From assembly GCA_045596625.1 (NCBI GenBank), contig JAZOCU010000039.1, positions 1 through 64,000 of the forward strand: 64,000 bases of DNA, read 5' to 3'. The translations under genes and the position numbers were made by a program. How positions within the stretch are numbered: the stretch's first letter is position 1; every line of letters begins with the position of its first letter. The notes beneath the pieces were generated by a model. It saw only the letters and a list, made by a program, of their open reading frames with translations, made no database searches and had not been told where the DNA came from. The DNA comes from Firm-04 sp045596625 (GTDB taxonomy: Bacteria; Bacillota; Clostridia; Oscillospirales; Ruminococcaceae). Shown piece after piece: positions 16,589 to 25,572 of this stretch.

Positions 16589-17086
16589 ATGAAAAAAGTT
16601 GCAGTCATTATGGGCAGTGACAGCGATTTTCCTGTCGTAAAATCTGCCATCACCGAGCTGAAGGCGTTCGAGATTCCCTTTGAGGCACATGTCATGAGCG
16701 CTCACCGCACACCTGCCATTGCCGCCGAATTCGCAGCGACTGCTGTAGAAAAAGGCTTCGGCGTTATCATTTGCGCCGCAGGCATGGCTGCGCATCTTGC
16801 CGGTGTCATCGCAGGACATACCACGCTGCCCGTTATCGGCATCCCCATGAAATCCGCTGCTCTGGAGGGCATGGATGCCCTTCTGGCAACAGTGATGATG
16901 CCCCCCGGCGTACCGGTTGCAACTGTTGGCATCGGCGGTGCATCCAATGCTGCGCTGCTGGCTGCACAGATCCTTGCAGTATCCGAACCGGAACTGGCCG
17001 AAAAGCTTAGAGCCAGAAAGCAGTCCATGATCGAAGGCGTGCAGAAAAAAGATGCTGCTTTGCAAGAGCAGCTTGCTGCATTGTAA
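16589..17086 (+). CDS. purE: N5-carboxyaminoimidazole ribonucleotide mutase PurE
   Basis: 165 residues. The ATG at 16589 is used, as it gives the usual MKKVAVIMGSDSD start about 12 nt after AAAGG; an ATG at 16577 overlaps the RBS. Class I PurE signatures: GSDSDFPV (phosphate binding), VMSAHRTP (catalytic His) and CAAGMAAHLAGVIAGHT. It converts N5-CAIR to CAIR in purine synthesis. No purK is in the window. First gene of an eight-gene purine cluster; I see no purine riboswitch or good promoter immediately upstream. Confidence 0.95.
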   Translation: MKKVAVIMGSDSDFPVVKSAITELKAFEIPFEAHVMSAHRTPAIAAEFAATAVEKGFGVIICAAGMAAHLAGVIAGHTTLPVIGIPMKSAALEGMDALLATVMMPPGVPVATVGIGGASNAALLAAQILAVSEPELAEKLRARKQSMIEGVQKKDAALQEQLAAL

Positions 17087-17158
17087 GCACAGCGCAGCCA
17101 ACTTTTATTTCGTTTATCGTTTACCCGATTCTATAACAACACTGTGGAGGAAAAACCT

Positions 17159-17878
17159 ATGGAAAACATTGTCAAGGGCGAGCAGCTTTACGAAGGCAAG
17201 GCAAAACGTGTATTTGCTACCAATGATCCCGATCTGGTGATCGTGGATTACAAAGATGATGCTACCGCTTTCAACGGCGAAAAGAAGGGCACCATCTCCG
17301 GCAAGGGTGTCATCAACAACAGAATGACCAACTTCATGTTCAAGCTGCTGGAGCAGGCAGGTGTGCCCACACATCTGGTAGAGGAAATCAGCGATCGTGA
17401 AACGATCGTTAAAAAGGTTTCCATTGTTCCGTTGGAGGTCATTGTCCGTAATGTTGCAGCCGGCAGCTTCTCCAAGAAGCTGGGCATTGCCGAAGGTACT
17501 CCCTTAAAGCAGCCCACTTTGGAATTCAGCTATAAGAATGATGATCTGGGCGATCCCTTCATTAACGATTACTATGCACTGGGTCTCGGTCTGGCTACCA
17601 AGGAAGAGATTGAAACCATTACCCGATATGCCTTTATGGTCAACGATTTCATGGTGAACTTCTTCAAGAAAATGAACATTGACCTCATTGATTTCAAGAT
17701 TGAGTTCGGTCGTTTCCACGGCGAAATCATTCTGGCCGATGAGATTTCACCCGATACCTGCCGCTTCTGGGACAGCACAACCCATGAAAAGCTGGACAAG
17801 GATCGTTTCCGCAGAGATATGGGCGGCGTGGAAGAGGCCTATCAGGAGATCATGAAGCGTCTCATGGGTGAGGCATAA
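17159..17878 (+). CDS. purC: SAICAR synthetase PurC
   Basis: 239 residues; the ATG at 17159 follows GGAGG by about 8 nt. Motifs: EQLYEGKAKRVF at the N-terminus, PLEVIVRNVAAGSFSKK (ATP/aspartate site), and IDFKIEFGRF plus ADEISPDTCRFWD. Joins aspartate to CAIR using ATP. It ends one base before the purF-like start. Confidence 0.96.
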   Translation: MENIVKGEQLYEGKAKRVFATNDPDLVIVDYKDDATAFNGEKKGTISGKGVINNRMTNFMFKLLEQAGVPTHLVEEISDRETIVKKVSIVPLEVIVRNVAAGSFSKKLGIAEGTPLKQPTLEFSYKNDDLGDPFINDYYALGLGLATKEEIETITRYAFMVNDFMVNFFKKMNIDLIDFKIEFGRFHGEIILADEISPDTCRFWDSTTHEKLDKDRFRRDMGGVEEAYQEIMKRLMGEA

Positions 17879-17879
17879 T

Positions 17880-19286
17880 ATGGGCGGTCTCTTCGGTGTC
17901 GTTTCCCGGGAAGACTGCACAACCGATTTGTTCTTCGGAACCGATTACCATACCCACCTTGGCGCACGCAGAGGCGGTCTTTCCGTTTATGATAGTCAAA
18001 TGGGCTTTCAGCGTTCGATTCATAACATTGAAAACGCACCTTTTCGTACTAAATTCGAGAAGGATGTCACCGAAATGATCGGTCGGATGGGCATCGGCTG
18101 TATCAGTGATACCGAGCCGCAGCCGCTGATGATCCGTTCTCATCTTGGCAGCTATGCACTGACGATTGTTGGCAGAATCAATAACATCGAGGAGCTGGTG
18201 GATGAAGTATTCCGTAATGGCGCAAGTCATTTTACCGAATCCAGCGGCAGTGTCATCAACAATACAGAGCTGGTGGCTGCTCTGATCAACCAATGCGACA
18301 ACATCCCGGAAGGAATCCGATATGCGCAGTCGAAAATCGACGGCTCCCTGACTCTGCTGCTGATGACATCCGACGGCATCTATGCTGCCCGTGATCTCAT
18401 GGGACGTACTCCTATGATCCTCGGAAAGCGCGAAGGTGCCTATTGTGCCTGCTTTGAATCCTTTTCCTATCTGAATCTGGGCTATCAATATGTCAGGGAT
18501 CTTGGCCCCGGTGAGATCATATTCATGACCCCGGAGCATTGTGAAACCGTCATGCAGCCCAACAACAAAATGAAAATCTGTGCCTTTTTATGGATCTATT
18601 ACGGCTACACGACCTCCTGCTATGAGGGCGTGAACGTTGAAGTGATGCGGAATCGCTGCGGTGCTCTGCTGGCAAAGCGCGATCAAGGCATCGATGTGGA
18701 TTATGTGGCCGGCATTCCCGATTCGGGCAACGGTCATGCCATTGGCTATGCCAACGAAAGCGGCATCTGCTTTGCAAGACCCTTTATCAAATATACACCC
18801 ACATGGCCCCGCAGCTTTACACCGGCGCATCAGTCTCTGCGCAATCTCATTGCCAGAATGAAGCTGATTCCCGTCGAAGCATTGATCCGTGATAAGAAGC
18901 TCCTGTTTCTGGATGACTCTATTGTACGTGGCACCCAGATGCGGGAAACCGTGGATTTTCTTTACGGTCACGGTGCCAAAGAGGTTCATGTACGCTCTGC
19001 CAGTCCGCCCAGTATGTTCGGCTGCAAGTATCTGAACTTCTCCCGTTCCAAATCAGAAATGGATCTCATTGCGCGTCAGGTCATTCGTGATTTTGATGGC
19101 GATGACCGATATCTCAACGATTACTGCACCGATGATACGGAACGATATCATGCCATGGTGGAGGAGATCCGAAAACGGCTCAACTTCACCTCATTGAAAT
19201 ACCATCTGCTTGCTGATGTCAAAGAAGCAGTGGGGATTGATCCCGATATGCTTTGTACCTATTGCTGGACCGGCAAAGAGGACTGA
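17880..19286 (+). CDS. purF: PurF-like amidophosphoribosyltransferase lacking the N-terminal catalytic Cys
   Basis: 468 residues from the ATG at 17880. The N-terminus reads MGGLFGVV where canonical PurF has MCGIxGV, so the Ntn-type glutaminase nucleophile Cys is replaced by Gly. The rest of the glutaminase fold is present (HLGARRGG, RINNIEEL). The PRPP-binding loop LLFLDDSIVRGTQM is intact, and cysteines for an iron-sulphur cluster remain (SMFGCKY, and CTYC near the C-terminus). By context it makes phosphoribosylamine, but it may depend on free ammonia or a separate glutaminase. Such MGG-starting PurF homologues recur in Clostridia from memory. Symbol is by homology and position. Confidence 0.85.
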   Translation: MGGLFGVVSREDCTTDLFFGTDYHTHLGARRGGLSVYDSQMGFQRSIHNIENAPFRTKFEKDVTEMIGRMGIGCISDTEPQPLMIRSHLGSYALTIVGRINNIEELVDEVFRNGASHFTESSGSVINNTELVAALINQCDNIPEGIRYAQSKIDGSLTLLLMTSDGIYAARDLMGRTPMILGKREGAYCACFESFSYLNLGYQYVRDLGPGEIIFMTPEHCETVMQPNNKMKICAFLWIYYGYTTSCYEGVNVEVMRNRCGALLAKRDQGIDVDYVAGIPDSGNGHAIGYANESGICFARPFIKYTPTWPRSFTPAHQSLRNLIARMKLIPVEALIRDKKLLFLDDSIVRGTQMRETVDFLYGHGAKEVHVRSASPPSMFGCKYLNFSRSKSEMDLIARQVIRDFDGDDRYLNDYCTDDTERYHAMVEEIRKRLNFTSLKYHLLADVKEAVGIDPDMLCTYCWTGKED

Positions 19287-19340
19287 TGTCCTTATGCCGC
19301 CATCCGGCAGGAATAGTAAATACGAAAGGAATGTTGCGGA

Positions 19341-20387
19341 ATGGAACATGGAAAGAATAGCTATTCCGAGAGCTATAAAAAAGCCGGTGTTGATGTCACC
19401 GCCGGCTATCAGGCCGTAGAACTGATGAAAAAGCACGTTGCCCGTACCGTCACCAAGGGTGTGCTGGATGGCATTGGCGGCTTTGGCGGTTTGTTTGCTC
19501 TGGATGTCAAAGGTATGGAGGAACCGGTTCTGGTTTCCGGCACCGATGGTGTCGGCACAAAACTGAAGCTCGCCTTTTTGATGGATCGCCATAACACTGT
19601 CGGTATCGACTGCGTGGCTATGTGCGTCAATGATATCATCTGCTGCGGCGCAAAGCCTCAGTGTTTTCTGGATTATATCGCCTGCGGCAAGAATGTGCCC
19701 GAAAAGATTGCAGATATTGTTTCCGGTATTGCGGAAGGCTGTGTGCAATCCGGTGCTGCACTGGTCGGCGGCGAAACCGCTGAAATGCCCGGCTTCTATC
19801 CGGAGGATGAATATGATCTGGCAGGCTTTGCTGTCGGTCTTGTGGATAAGCAGAAGATCTTGAAGCCCGATACACAGAAGGCAGGCGATGTGCTCATTGC
19901 AATCGCATCCAGCGGTGTGCACTCAAACGGCTTCTCTCTGGTGCGTAAAGTATTCGATATCAACGAACAGACTCTTGCAAGAGAATTTGCAGATCTGGGA
20001 GGCACCTTGGGCGAAACGCTGCTTACACCGACCAAGATCTATGTCAAGCCGATTCTCTCTCTGCTGGAGCAGGTACCCGTAAAGGCGATCTCCCACATCA
20101 CAGGCGGCGGCTTCTATGAGAATATCCCCCGCAGTCTGCCTTCCGGCATCACTGCACGGATCCCCAGAAATGCCGTACAGGTATTGCCGATCTTCGATCT
20201 GATCGCCCGTACCGGCAATATTCCGGAACGGGATATGTTCAATACCTTTAACATGGGCGTTGGCATGATCGTCAGCGTTGCACCCGAATATGCCGACCGT
20301 ACCGTTGCCGCACTCAAGGCCGCAGGCGAAACCGCTTATATCCTTGGTGAGCTGTGCGAGGGCAATGAGGGCGTTATCATCGAATAA
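19341..20387 (+). CDS. purM: Phosphoribosylformylglycinamidine cyclo-ligase PurM
   Basis: 348 residues; AAAGGA lies 10 nt before the ATG. Motifs: YKKAGVDVTAG, SGTDGVGTKLKLA (ATP-binding), GIDCVAMCVNDI, GETAEMPGFY and HITGGGFYENIPR. AIR synthetase of the purine pathway. The gap to the purF-like gene is 54 nt without a promoter. Confidence 0.96.
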   Translation: MEHGKNSYSESYKKAGVDVTAGYQAVELMKKHVARTVTKGVLDGIGGFGGLFALDVKGMEEPVLVSGTDGVGTKLKLAFLMDRHNTVGIDCVAMCVNDIICCGAKPQCFLDYIACGKNVPEKIADIVSGIAEGCVQSGAALVGGETAEMPGFYPEDEYDLAGFAVGLVDKQKILKPDTQKAGDVLIAIASSGVHSNGFSLVRKVFDINEQTLAREFADLGGTLGETLLTPTKIYVKPILSLLEQVPVKAISHITGGGFYENIPRSLPSGITARIPRNAVQVLPIFDLIARTGNIPERDMFNTFNMGVGMIVSVAPEYADRTVAALKAAGETAYILGELCEGNEGVIIE

Positions 20388-20407
20388 GCACGAAAGGATG
20401 TGTGCAT

Positions 20408-21109
20408 ATGGCAGACGAGCGTAATGTCGGATTCACCGAATCCGGCGAATGGATCGATCCGTTGGAGGGCGTTACACTCCCCGGCAAAAACATCATTGTA
20501 CTGGTTTCCGGCGGCGGCACGAATTTGCAGGCACTGATCGATGCCCAAGAGCGTGGCGAACTGGGCGGCGGCTGTATCAAATGCGTCATCAGCTCACGTC
20601 CCGATGCTTATGCACTGGTGCGTGCCAAAAAGTATGGTATTCCCACACGCGTCATCCAGCGCAAGGCATTTCCCGATGCGGAAAGCTATAACAACGCCAT
20701 GCTGGAGGCTTTTTATCAGGAATATGCAGATCTGATCGTCCAAGCAGGCTTTATGACCATTCTGGATGAATCGATCTGCCGCGCCTATCCCAACAAGATC
20801 ATCAATGTACATCCTGCATTGATCCCAAGCTTCTGCGGCAAAGGCTATTATGGTCTTCATGTTCATGAGGCTGCGCTGGAAAAGGGCGTAAAAGTCAGCG
20901 GTGCAACTGTACATTTTGTCAACGAGGTCTGCGACGGCGGCCCGATCATCCTGCAAAAGGCAGTAGAAGTGCGGGCAGACGATACGCCTGAGGTGCTCCA
21001 AAAGCGTATCATGGAAGAAGCAGAATGGAAGATTCTGCCCGAAGCCGTGCGTCTGTTCTGTCAAGAAAAAATCAAGGTCAAGCACGGCCGTGTAATCATT
21101 TCAGAATAA
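20408..21109 (+). CDS. purN: Phosphoribosylglycinamide formyltransferase PurN
   Basis: 233 residues; start at ATG 20408 (GAAAGGA 9 nt upstream) rather than GTG 20402. Motifs: LVSGGGTNLQALID, VQAGFMTIL, INVHPALIPSF with catalytic His, and VNEVCDGGPIILQ with catalytic Asp. An N-terminal extension of about 28 residues (MADERNVGFTESGEWIDPLE) precedes the Rossmann fold and is absent from E. coli PurN. Uses 10-formyl-THF to make FGAR. Confidence 0.94.
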   Translation: MADERNVGFTESGEWIDPLEGVTLPGKNIIVLVSGGGTNLQALIDAQERGELGGGCIKCVISSRPDAYALVRAKKYGIPTRVIQRKAFPDAESYNNAMLEAFYQEYADLIVQAGFMTILDESICRAYPNKIINVHPALIPSFCGKGYYGLHVHEAALEKGVKVSGATVHFVNEVCDGGPIILQKAVEVRADDTPEVLQKRIMEEAEWKILPEAVRLFCQEKIKVKHGRVIISE

Positions 21110-21162
21110 CAAAAAATACTGACTCGACAGCCTGTCCTATGTCAGTTTAGGAGGTATTTTCT

Positions 21163-21891
21163 ATGGCTATGATTTCTTTGGCACAGGAGCTTCAGAACAA
21201 CAGCTATCCCGGCAGAGGCATCATTCTTGGCCGTTCTGCCGATGGTATTTCTGCTGTGGCTGCCTATTTCATTATGGGACGCAGTGAAAATTCCCGCAAC
21301 CGTATTTTTGTCCCCGATGGCAACGGTCTGCGTACTGAGGCCTATGATCCCAGCAAGTGCACAGATCCTTCTTTGATCATTTATTCGCCTGTTCGTGTTC
21401 TGGGAAACAAAACAATCGTCACCAATGGCGATCAGACCGATACCATCTATGATGGCATGGATCATCAGTTTACCTTTGAGCAGAGCCTCCGTTCCCGTGA
21501 ATTCGAGCCGGATGCTCCCAATTATACACCTCGTATTTCCGGCATCATCCGTCTGGAGAACGATGGATTCAATTATGCATTGTCGATCCTCAAAAGTGCC
21601 GAAGGAGATCCTTCCTCCTGCCAGCGTTTTACCTACTCCTATCAGAATCCCATCGCAGGACAGGGCCACTTCATCCATACCTATGTAGGCGATGGCAATC
21701 CGCTGCCCAGCTTTGTGGGCGAACCCAAGCTGGTCTCTATCCCCAATGATATCGACGGCTTCACCTCCCTGCTGTGGAATAACCTGAATGCCGATAACAA
21801 AATCTCTTTGTTCGTGCGTTATATCAATACGCAAAACGGAACCGCCGTCAGCAAGATCGTAAACCGTTACGGTGCAGTGGCTGCGGAATAA
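21163..21891 (+). CDS. purO: IMP cyclohydrolase, stand-alone (PurO-type)
   Basis: 242 residues; GGAGG lies 8 nt before the ATG. Contains PGRGIILGRSADG and AAYFIMGRSENSRNRIF, as in the stand-alone IMP cyclohydrolases related to archaeal PurO, and no MGS-like domain of PurH. Closes FAICAR to IMP. Directly before a stand-alone AICAR formyltransferase, so the two steps normally fused in PurH are separate here. The symbol follows the family and is less certain than the function. Confidence 0.8.
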   Translation: MAMISLAQELQNNSYPGRGIILGRSADGISAVAAYFIMGRSENSRNRIFVPDGNGLRTEAYDPSKCTDPSLIIYSPVRVLGNKTIVTNGDQTDTIYDGMDHQFTFEQSLRSREFEPDAPNYTPRISGIIRLENDGFNYALSILKSAEGDPSSCQRFTYSYQNPIAGQGHFIHTYVGDGNPLPSFVGEPKLVSIPNDIDGFTSLLWNNLNADNKISLFVRYINTQNGTAVSKIVNRYGAVAAE

Positions 21892-21951
21892 TTTTGACAA
21901 GCATTCCCTAACACATATACCGCCGCAAGGCGAGAAACGGAGCGTATTATC

Positions 21952-23136
21952 ATGGAAAACGAACGCCTCTTGAAATATGGCTGCAATCCCAACCAAAAGC
22001 CTGCCCGCATCTATATGGCAGATGGCAGCGCATTGCCGATCACAGTGCTGTCCGGCAATCCCGGCTATATCAATCTGCTAGATGCCTTCAACGGCTGGCA
22101 GCTGGTACGTGAACTGAAAGCGGCGACCGGTCTTTGTGCCGCAACCTCGTTCAAGCACGTTTCTCCTGCCGGAGCAGCCATTGGTCTGCCCCTTTCCGAT
22201 ACCTTAAAGAAGATCTATTTTGTAGATGATCTGGGCGAACTTTCTCCCCTTGCCTGTGCATATGCCAGAGCAAGAGGTGCTGACAGAATGTCCAGCTTCG
22301 GTGACTGGATCTCTCTTTCCGATGAATGCGATGCCTGCACAGCACGCCTGATCGCCCGTGAGGTTTCCGATGGTGTCATTGCACCCGGATATACCGAGGA
22401 AGCATTGGAGATCCTCAAAACCAAGCGTAAAGGTAACTATAACATCGTGCAGATCGATCCCACCTATGAACCCGCTGCCATCGAGCATAAGGAAGTATTC
22501 GGCATTACCTTCGAGCAGGGCAGAAATGATCTTGCCATCAATGAAGAAAGCATGCTTTCCAACCTGGTAACCAAAAACACAGAGATTCCTGATGAGAAAA
22601 AGCGTGATCTGATCATTTCTCTGATCACATTGAAATACACCCAGTCCAATTCTGTCTGCTATGTCAAGGATGGTCAGGCGATCGGTATCGGTGCAGGTCA
22701 GCAATCCAGAATCCACTGCACCCGTCTGGCAGGCACCAAGGCAGATAACTGGTGGCTGCGTCAGTCTCCTCAAGTATTGAATCTGCCCTTCCGTGAAGAT
22801 GTCAAGCGTCCCGACCGGGATAACGCCATCGATCTTTACATCGGTGAGGATTACATGGATATCCTCGCAGACGGCGCTTGGGAGCGTGTGTTCACCGAAA
22901 AGCCTCCTGTCTTTACCAAAGAGGAAAAACAGGCTTGGATTGCACAGAATACCGGTGTATGCCTCGGTTCTGATGCCTTCTTCCCCTTCCCCGATAACAT
23001 CGATCGTGCCCATAAGAGCGGCGTAGAATATATTGTTGAGCCCGGCGGTTCCATTCGTGATGATATCGTCATCGAGCAGTGTGACCACTATGGTATTGCG
23101 ATGGCATTCTGCGGTCTGCGTTTGTTCCACCACTGA
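21952..23136 (+). CDS. purH: AICAR formyltransferase, stand-alone (C-terminal half of PurH)
   Basis: 394 residues, weak RBS (ACGGAGCG). Starts LLKYGCNPNQKPARIY and has the transformylase blocks SFKHVSPAGAAIG, KYTQSNSVCYVKDGQAIGIG, GAGQQSRIHCTRLAG, SDAFFPFPDNID and VEPGGSIRDD. The N-terminal IMP cyclohydrolase domain of normal PurH is absent. Transfers a formyl group to AICAR. The enzyme works with the preceding IMP cyclohydrolase. Confidence 0.92.
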   Translation: MENERLLKYGCNPNQKPARIYMADGSALPITVLSGNPGYINLLDAFNGWQLVRELKAATGLCAATSFKHVSPAGAAIGLPLSDTLKKIYFVDDLGELSPLACAYARARGADRMSSFGDWISLSDECDACTARLIAREVSDGVIAPGYTEEALEILKTKRKGNYNIVQIDPTYEPAAIEHKEVFGITFEQGRNDLAINEESMLSNLVTKNTEIPDEKKRDLIISLITLKYTQSNSVCYVKDGQAIGIGAGQQSRIHCTRLAGTKADNWWLRQSPQVLNLPFREDVKRPDRDNAIDLYIGEDYMDILADGAWERVFTEKPPVFTKEEKQAWIAQNTGVCLGSDAFFPFPDNIDRAHKSGVEYIVEPGGSIRDDIVIEQCDHYGIAMAFCGLRLFHH

Positions 23137-23156
23137 TCTGTTCTGTTATGATGTAC

Positions 23157-23294
23157 GCCTGAGAAGAACGCTTCTTCTCAGGCTGCACCATACCTTACAG
23201 ATAGGAATAACCCACCCGTATCATACGGCTTTACGCCGTTTCTTTGCAATTGCATGATAAAACCATCGTGTAATTGCAAAGGAACAGTGTTCCT
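23157..23294. repeat. Cluster of hairpins in the leader between AICARFT and purD genes
   Basis: Three dyads: a perfect 12-bp stem with a CGC loop (23157-23183, GCCTGAGAAGAA arm); a 17-bp stem with two G-U pairs and an AAAACC loop (23242-23281, CTTTGCAATTG arm); and GGAAC/GTTCC partly overlapping it. None has a T-run, so they are not standard terminators. The 195-nt gap contains no gene. Confidence 0.6.
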
Positions 23295-23331
23295 TCCGAT
23301 TACAAAACACCACCGAAAGGATGTTGAAGAT

Positions 23332-24612
23332 ATGAAAGTTCTCGTAGTAGGCAGCGGCGGCCGTGAGCATGCCATCATCATGAAGCTGGCAGAAAGTCCT
23401 CGTGTATCCAAGCTGTATTGCGCTCCCGGCAACGGCGGCATTGCCAAATTTGCCGAATGCTACCCTGTTTCCGCCACCGATCTGGACGGTATGCTGGCTC
23501 TGGCAAAGGAGCTTTCTGTGGATTGGGTGTTCGTTGCACCCGATGATCCGCTGGTCATGGGTATGGCAGATCTGCTGCGGGAAAACGGCTTCAAGGTGTT
23601 TGGCCCCTCTAAAGCGGCGGCCATCATTGAAGGCAGCAAGGTATTCTCTAAAAATCTGATGAAGCAATATAGCATCCCCACCGCAGGCTATGCGGTGTTT
23701 ACCGATGCCGACAGTGCCATTGCCTATCTGAAGGAACAGAACAGCTATCCGACCGTCATCAAAGCTGATGGTCTTGCACTGGGCAAGGGCGTTATCATTG
23801 CACAGGATGAAAACGATGCTATCGCAGCAGTAAAAGCGATGATGGAAGACAAAATTTTCGGCGAAAGCGGCTCTCAGCTGGTGATCGAGGAATTTCTTAC
23901 CGGCCCTGAGATTTCTGTTCTTGCCTTCACCGACGGCAAAACTGTTGCTCCCATGATCTCCTCGATGGATCACAAGCGTGCTCTGGATGGCGATCAAGGT
24001 AAAAACACCGGCGGTATGGGTACCGTTTCTCCCAACCCCTACTACACCGAGGCAATTGCTGAGGAATGTATGCAGAACATCTTCCTGCCTACCATCAACG
24101 CAATGAATGCAGAAGGCAGAAGCTTCCGCGGCTGTCTGTATTTTGGCTTGATGGCAACACCCAAGGGCGTAAAGGTCATTGAATATAACTGCCGTTTCGG
24201 AGATCCCGAAACGCAAGTCGTACTCCCTATGCTGGAGACTGATCTGCTGGATATTATGGAGGCTGTAGAAGCACAGACGCTGCATACACTGCCCATGCAC
24301 TGGAAAAACGGTGCCTGCGCTTGTGTGATCATGGCAAGCGGCGGTTATCCTGCTTCCTATGAAAAGCATAAGGCAATTATGGGTCTGCAGGAAAACGGTC
24401 AGCACAGCAAAGCACTGATCTACCATGCTGGCTCTTTGCTGGAGGATGATGTTTTCTATACCAACGGCGGCAGAGTTCTGGGCGTTACCTGCAGCGCTGA
24501 TACACTGGAAACCGCATTGCAGCGTGCATATGCTGCTGTAAAAGAGATCTCCTTCGAAGCTGCGCATTGGCGCACCGATATCGGCAAACGTGCTCTGGAG
24601 GCCGGACGCTGA
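23332..24612 (+). CDS. purD: Phosphoribosylamine-glycine ligase PurD
   Basis: 426 residues from the ATG at 23332 (GAAAGG 12 nt upstream). Motifs: MKVLVVGSGGREHAI, the ATP-grasp blocks VIKADGLALGKGVIIAQ and VIEEFLTGPEISVLAFTD, GMGTVSPNPYY and EYNCRFGDPETQVVLP. Joins glycine to phosphoribosylamine. Last gene of the purine cluster. Confidence 0.96.
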   Translation: MKVLVVGSGGREHAIIMKLAESPRVSKLYCAPGNGGIAKFAECYPVSATDLDGMLALAKELSVDWVFVAPDDPLVMGMADLLRENGFKVFGPSKAAAIIEGSKVFSKNLMKQYSIPTAGYAVFTDADSAIAYLKEQNSYPTVIKADGLALGKGVIIAQDENDAIAAVKAMMEDKIFGESGSQLVIEEFLTGPEISVLAFTDGKTVAPMISSMDHKRALDGDQGKNTGGMGTVSPNPYYTEAIAEECMQNIFLPTINAMNAEGRSFRGCLYFGLMATPKGVKVIEYNCRFGDPETQVVLPMLETDLLDIMEAVEAQTLHTLPMHWKNGACACVIMASGGYPASYEKHKAIMGLQENGQHSKALIYHAGSLLEDDVFYTNGGRVLGVTCSADTLETALQRAYAAVKEISFEAAHWRTDIGKRALEAGR

Positions 24613-24654
24613 ATTGATCTATGTATGTACTCCCAGCCGGACAGGAGGCAGCCT

Positions 24655-25572
24655 ATGGCGAATAAACAGCCAAAGCAATCGAAAAAGAATACCCCTGCCG
24701 TGAAGGAGCCCCAGCAGCGTAAGCCCGAACCCAAACGGCAATATACCTTGTTGGATTGTATGAAGCTGGGGCGTATTGCAAATATTTTATTTGTAGTTTT
24801 TATTATCCTTTGTCTGATCTATTATTATTCTTTTGCAAAATTCGGAAAATATGTAATCCCTTTTGAAGTTGTAGCCTATACCATTGAAATGCTTGCCTTT
24901 GCCTTTTTCACGCTCAGTGTAGTCTGGATGGATCGTCTGGTAAGGCAGCGGCTTCCGATGAAGATTCTGCTGATCGTCTATATCGTCGCAGAAGTCATAC
25001 TGATGCTGCTGGAATTTGATTTCATTCCGCTGGACAGCTATAATGGACTTTCCCTCTGGCTTACCATCCTCCATACGCTCTTTTCAGCCGGAATTGCATT
25101 TTCCTTGCTCCTGCTTGCACCCGAAAGCAAACAGCTTCAGCGTACCATTATCCTTGTTTGCTCTGTTATGCTTGCGGGTATGTTTCTGGGCTTGGCAGGT
25201 TACCGTGTATATGCCAGCATCCTGCTCAATGCCTTTGCCTATATTGTCTTTTTCTCTATAATGATCCATTTGCTCCGCAATGAAGATGTCAGCGTGGATT
25301 GCTATGGCGACCGTGCCGAATCCAAAAGCTTTACTTCGACCATGTTTGCAGACTCTCCGCTGCTGGCAGAGCGACCCGAAAAAGAAACTGTTTCCCAGAA
25401 GCTAAAGAAAACAGCTTCTACTGTTGCTAATAAACTGACTCCCCAGGCCAATCCCAATACGCTGCTCACCGATACCGACAGCTTTGAATATGAATTCGGT
25501 GTGGATGAAGAAGATGATGACTGGGACGAGGACTGGGATGAGGACTGCGATTACGAGGAAGATGACGTATGA
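24655..25572 (+). CDS. Multi-pass membrane protein with acidic tail, unknown function
   Basis: 305 residues; AGGAGG ends 6 nt before the ATG. A basic, Lys/Gln/Pro-rich cytoplasmic N-terminus (1-38) is followed by about six helices between 42 and 205. A soluble tail of about 90 residues ends in a strongly acidic stretch (EEDDDWDEDWDEDCDYEEDD). No family recognised. Overlaps uvrC by 4 nt (ATGA), so it is cotranscribed and possibly translationally coupled. Confidence 0.7.
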   Translation: MANKQPKQSKKNTPAVKEPQQRKPEPKRQYTLLDCMKLGRIANILFVVFIILCLIYYYSFAKFGKYVIPFEVVAYTIEMLAFAFFTLSVVWMDRLVRQRLPMKILLIVYIVAEVILMLLEFDFIPLDSYNGLSLWLTILHTLFSAGIAFSLLLLAPESKQLQRTIILVCSVMLAGMFLGLAGYRVYASILLNAFAYIVFFSIMIHLLRNEDVSVDCYGDRAESKSFTSTMFADSPLLAERPEKETVSQKLKKTASTVANKLTPQANPNTLLTDTDSFEYEFGVDEEDDDWDEDWDEDCDYEEDDV

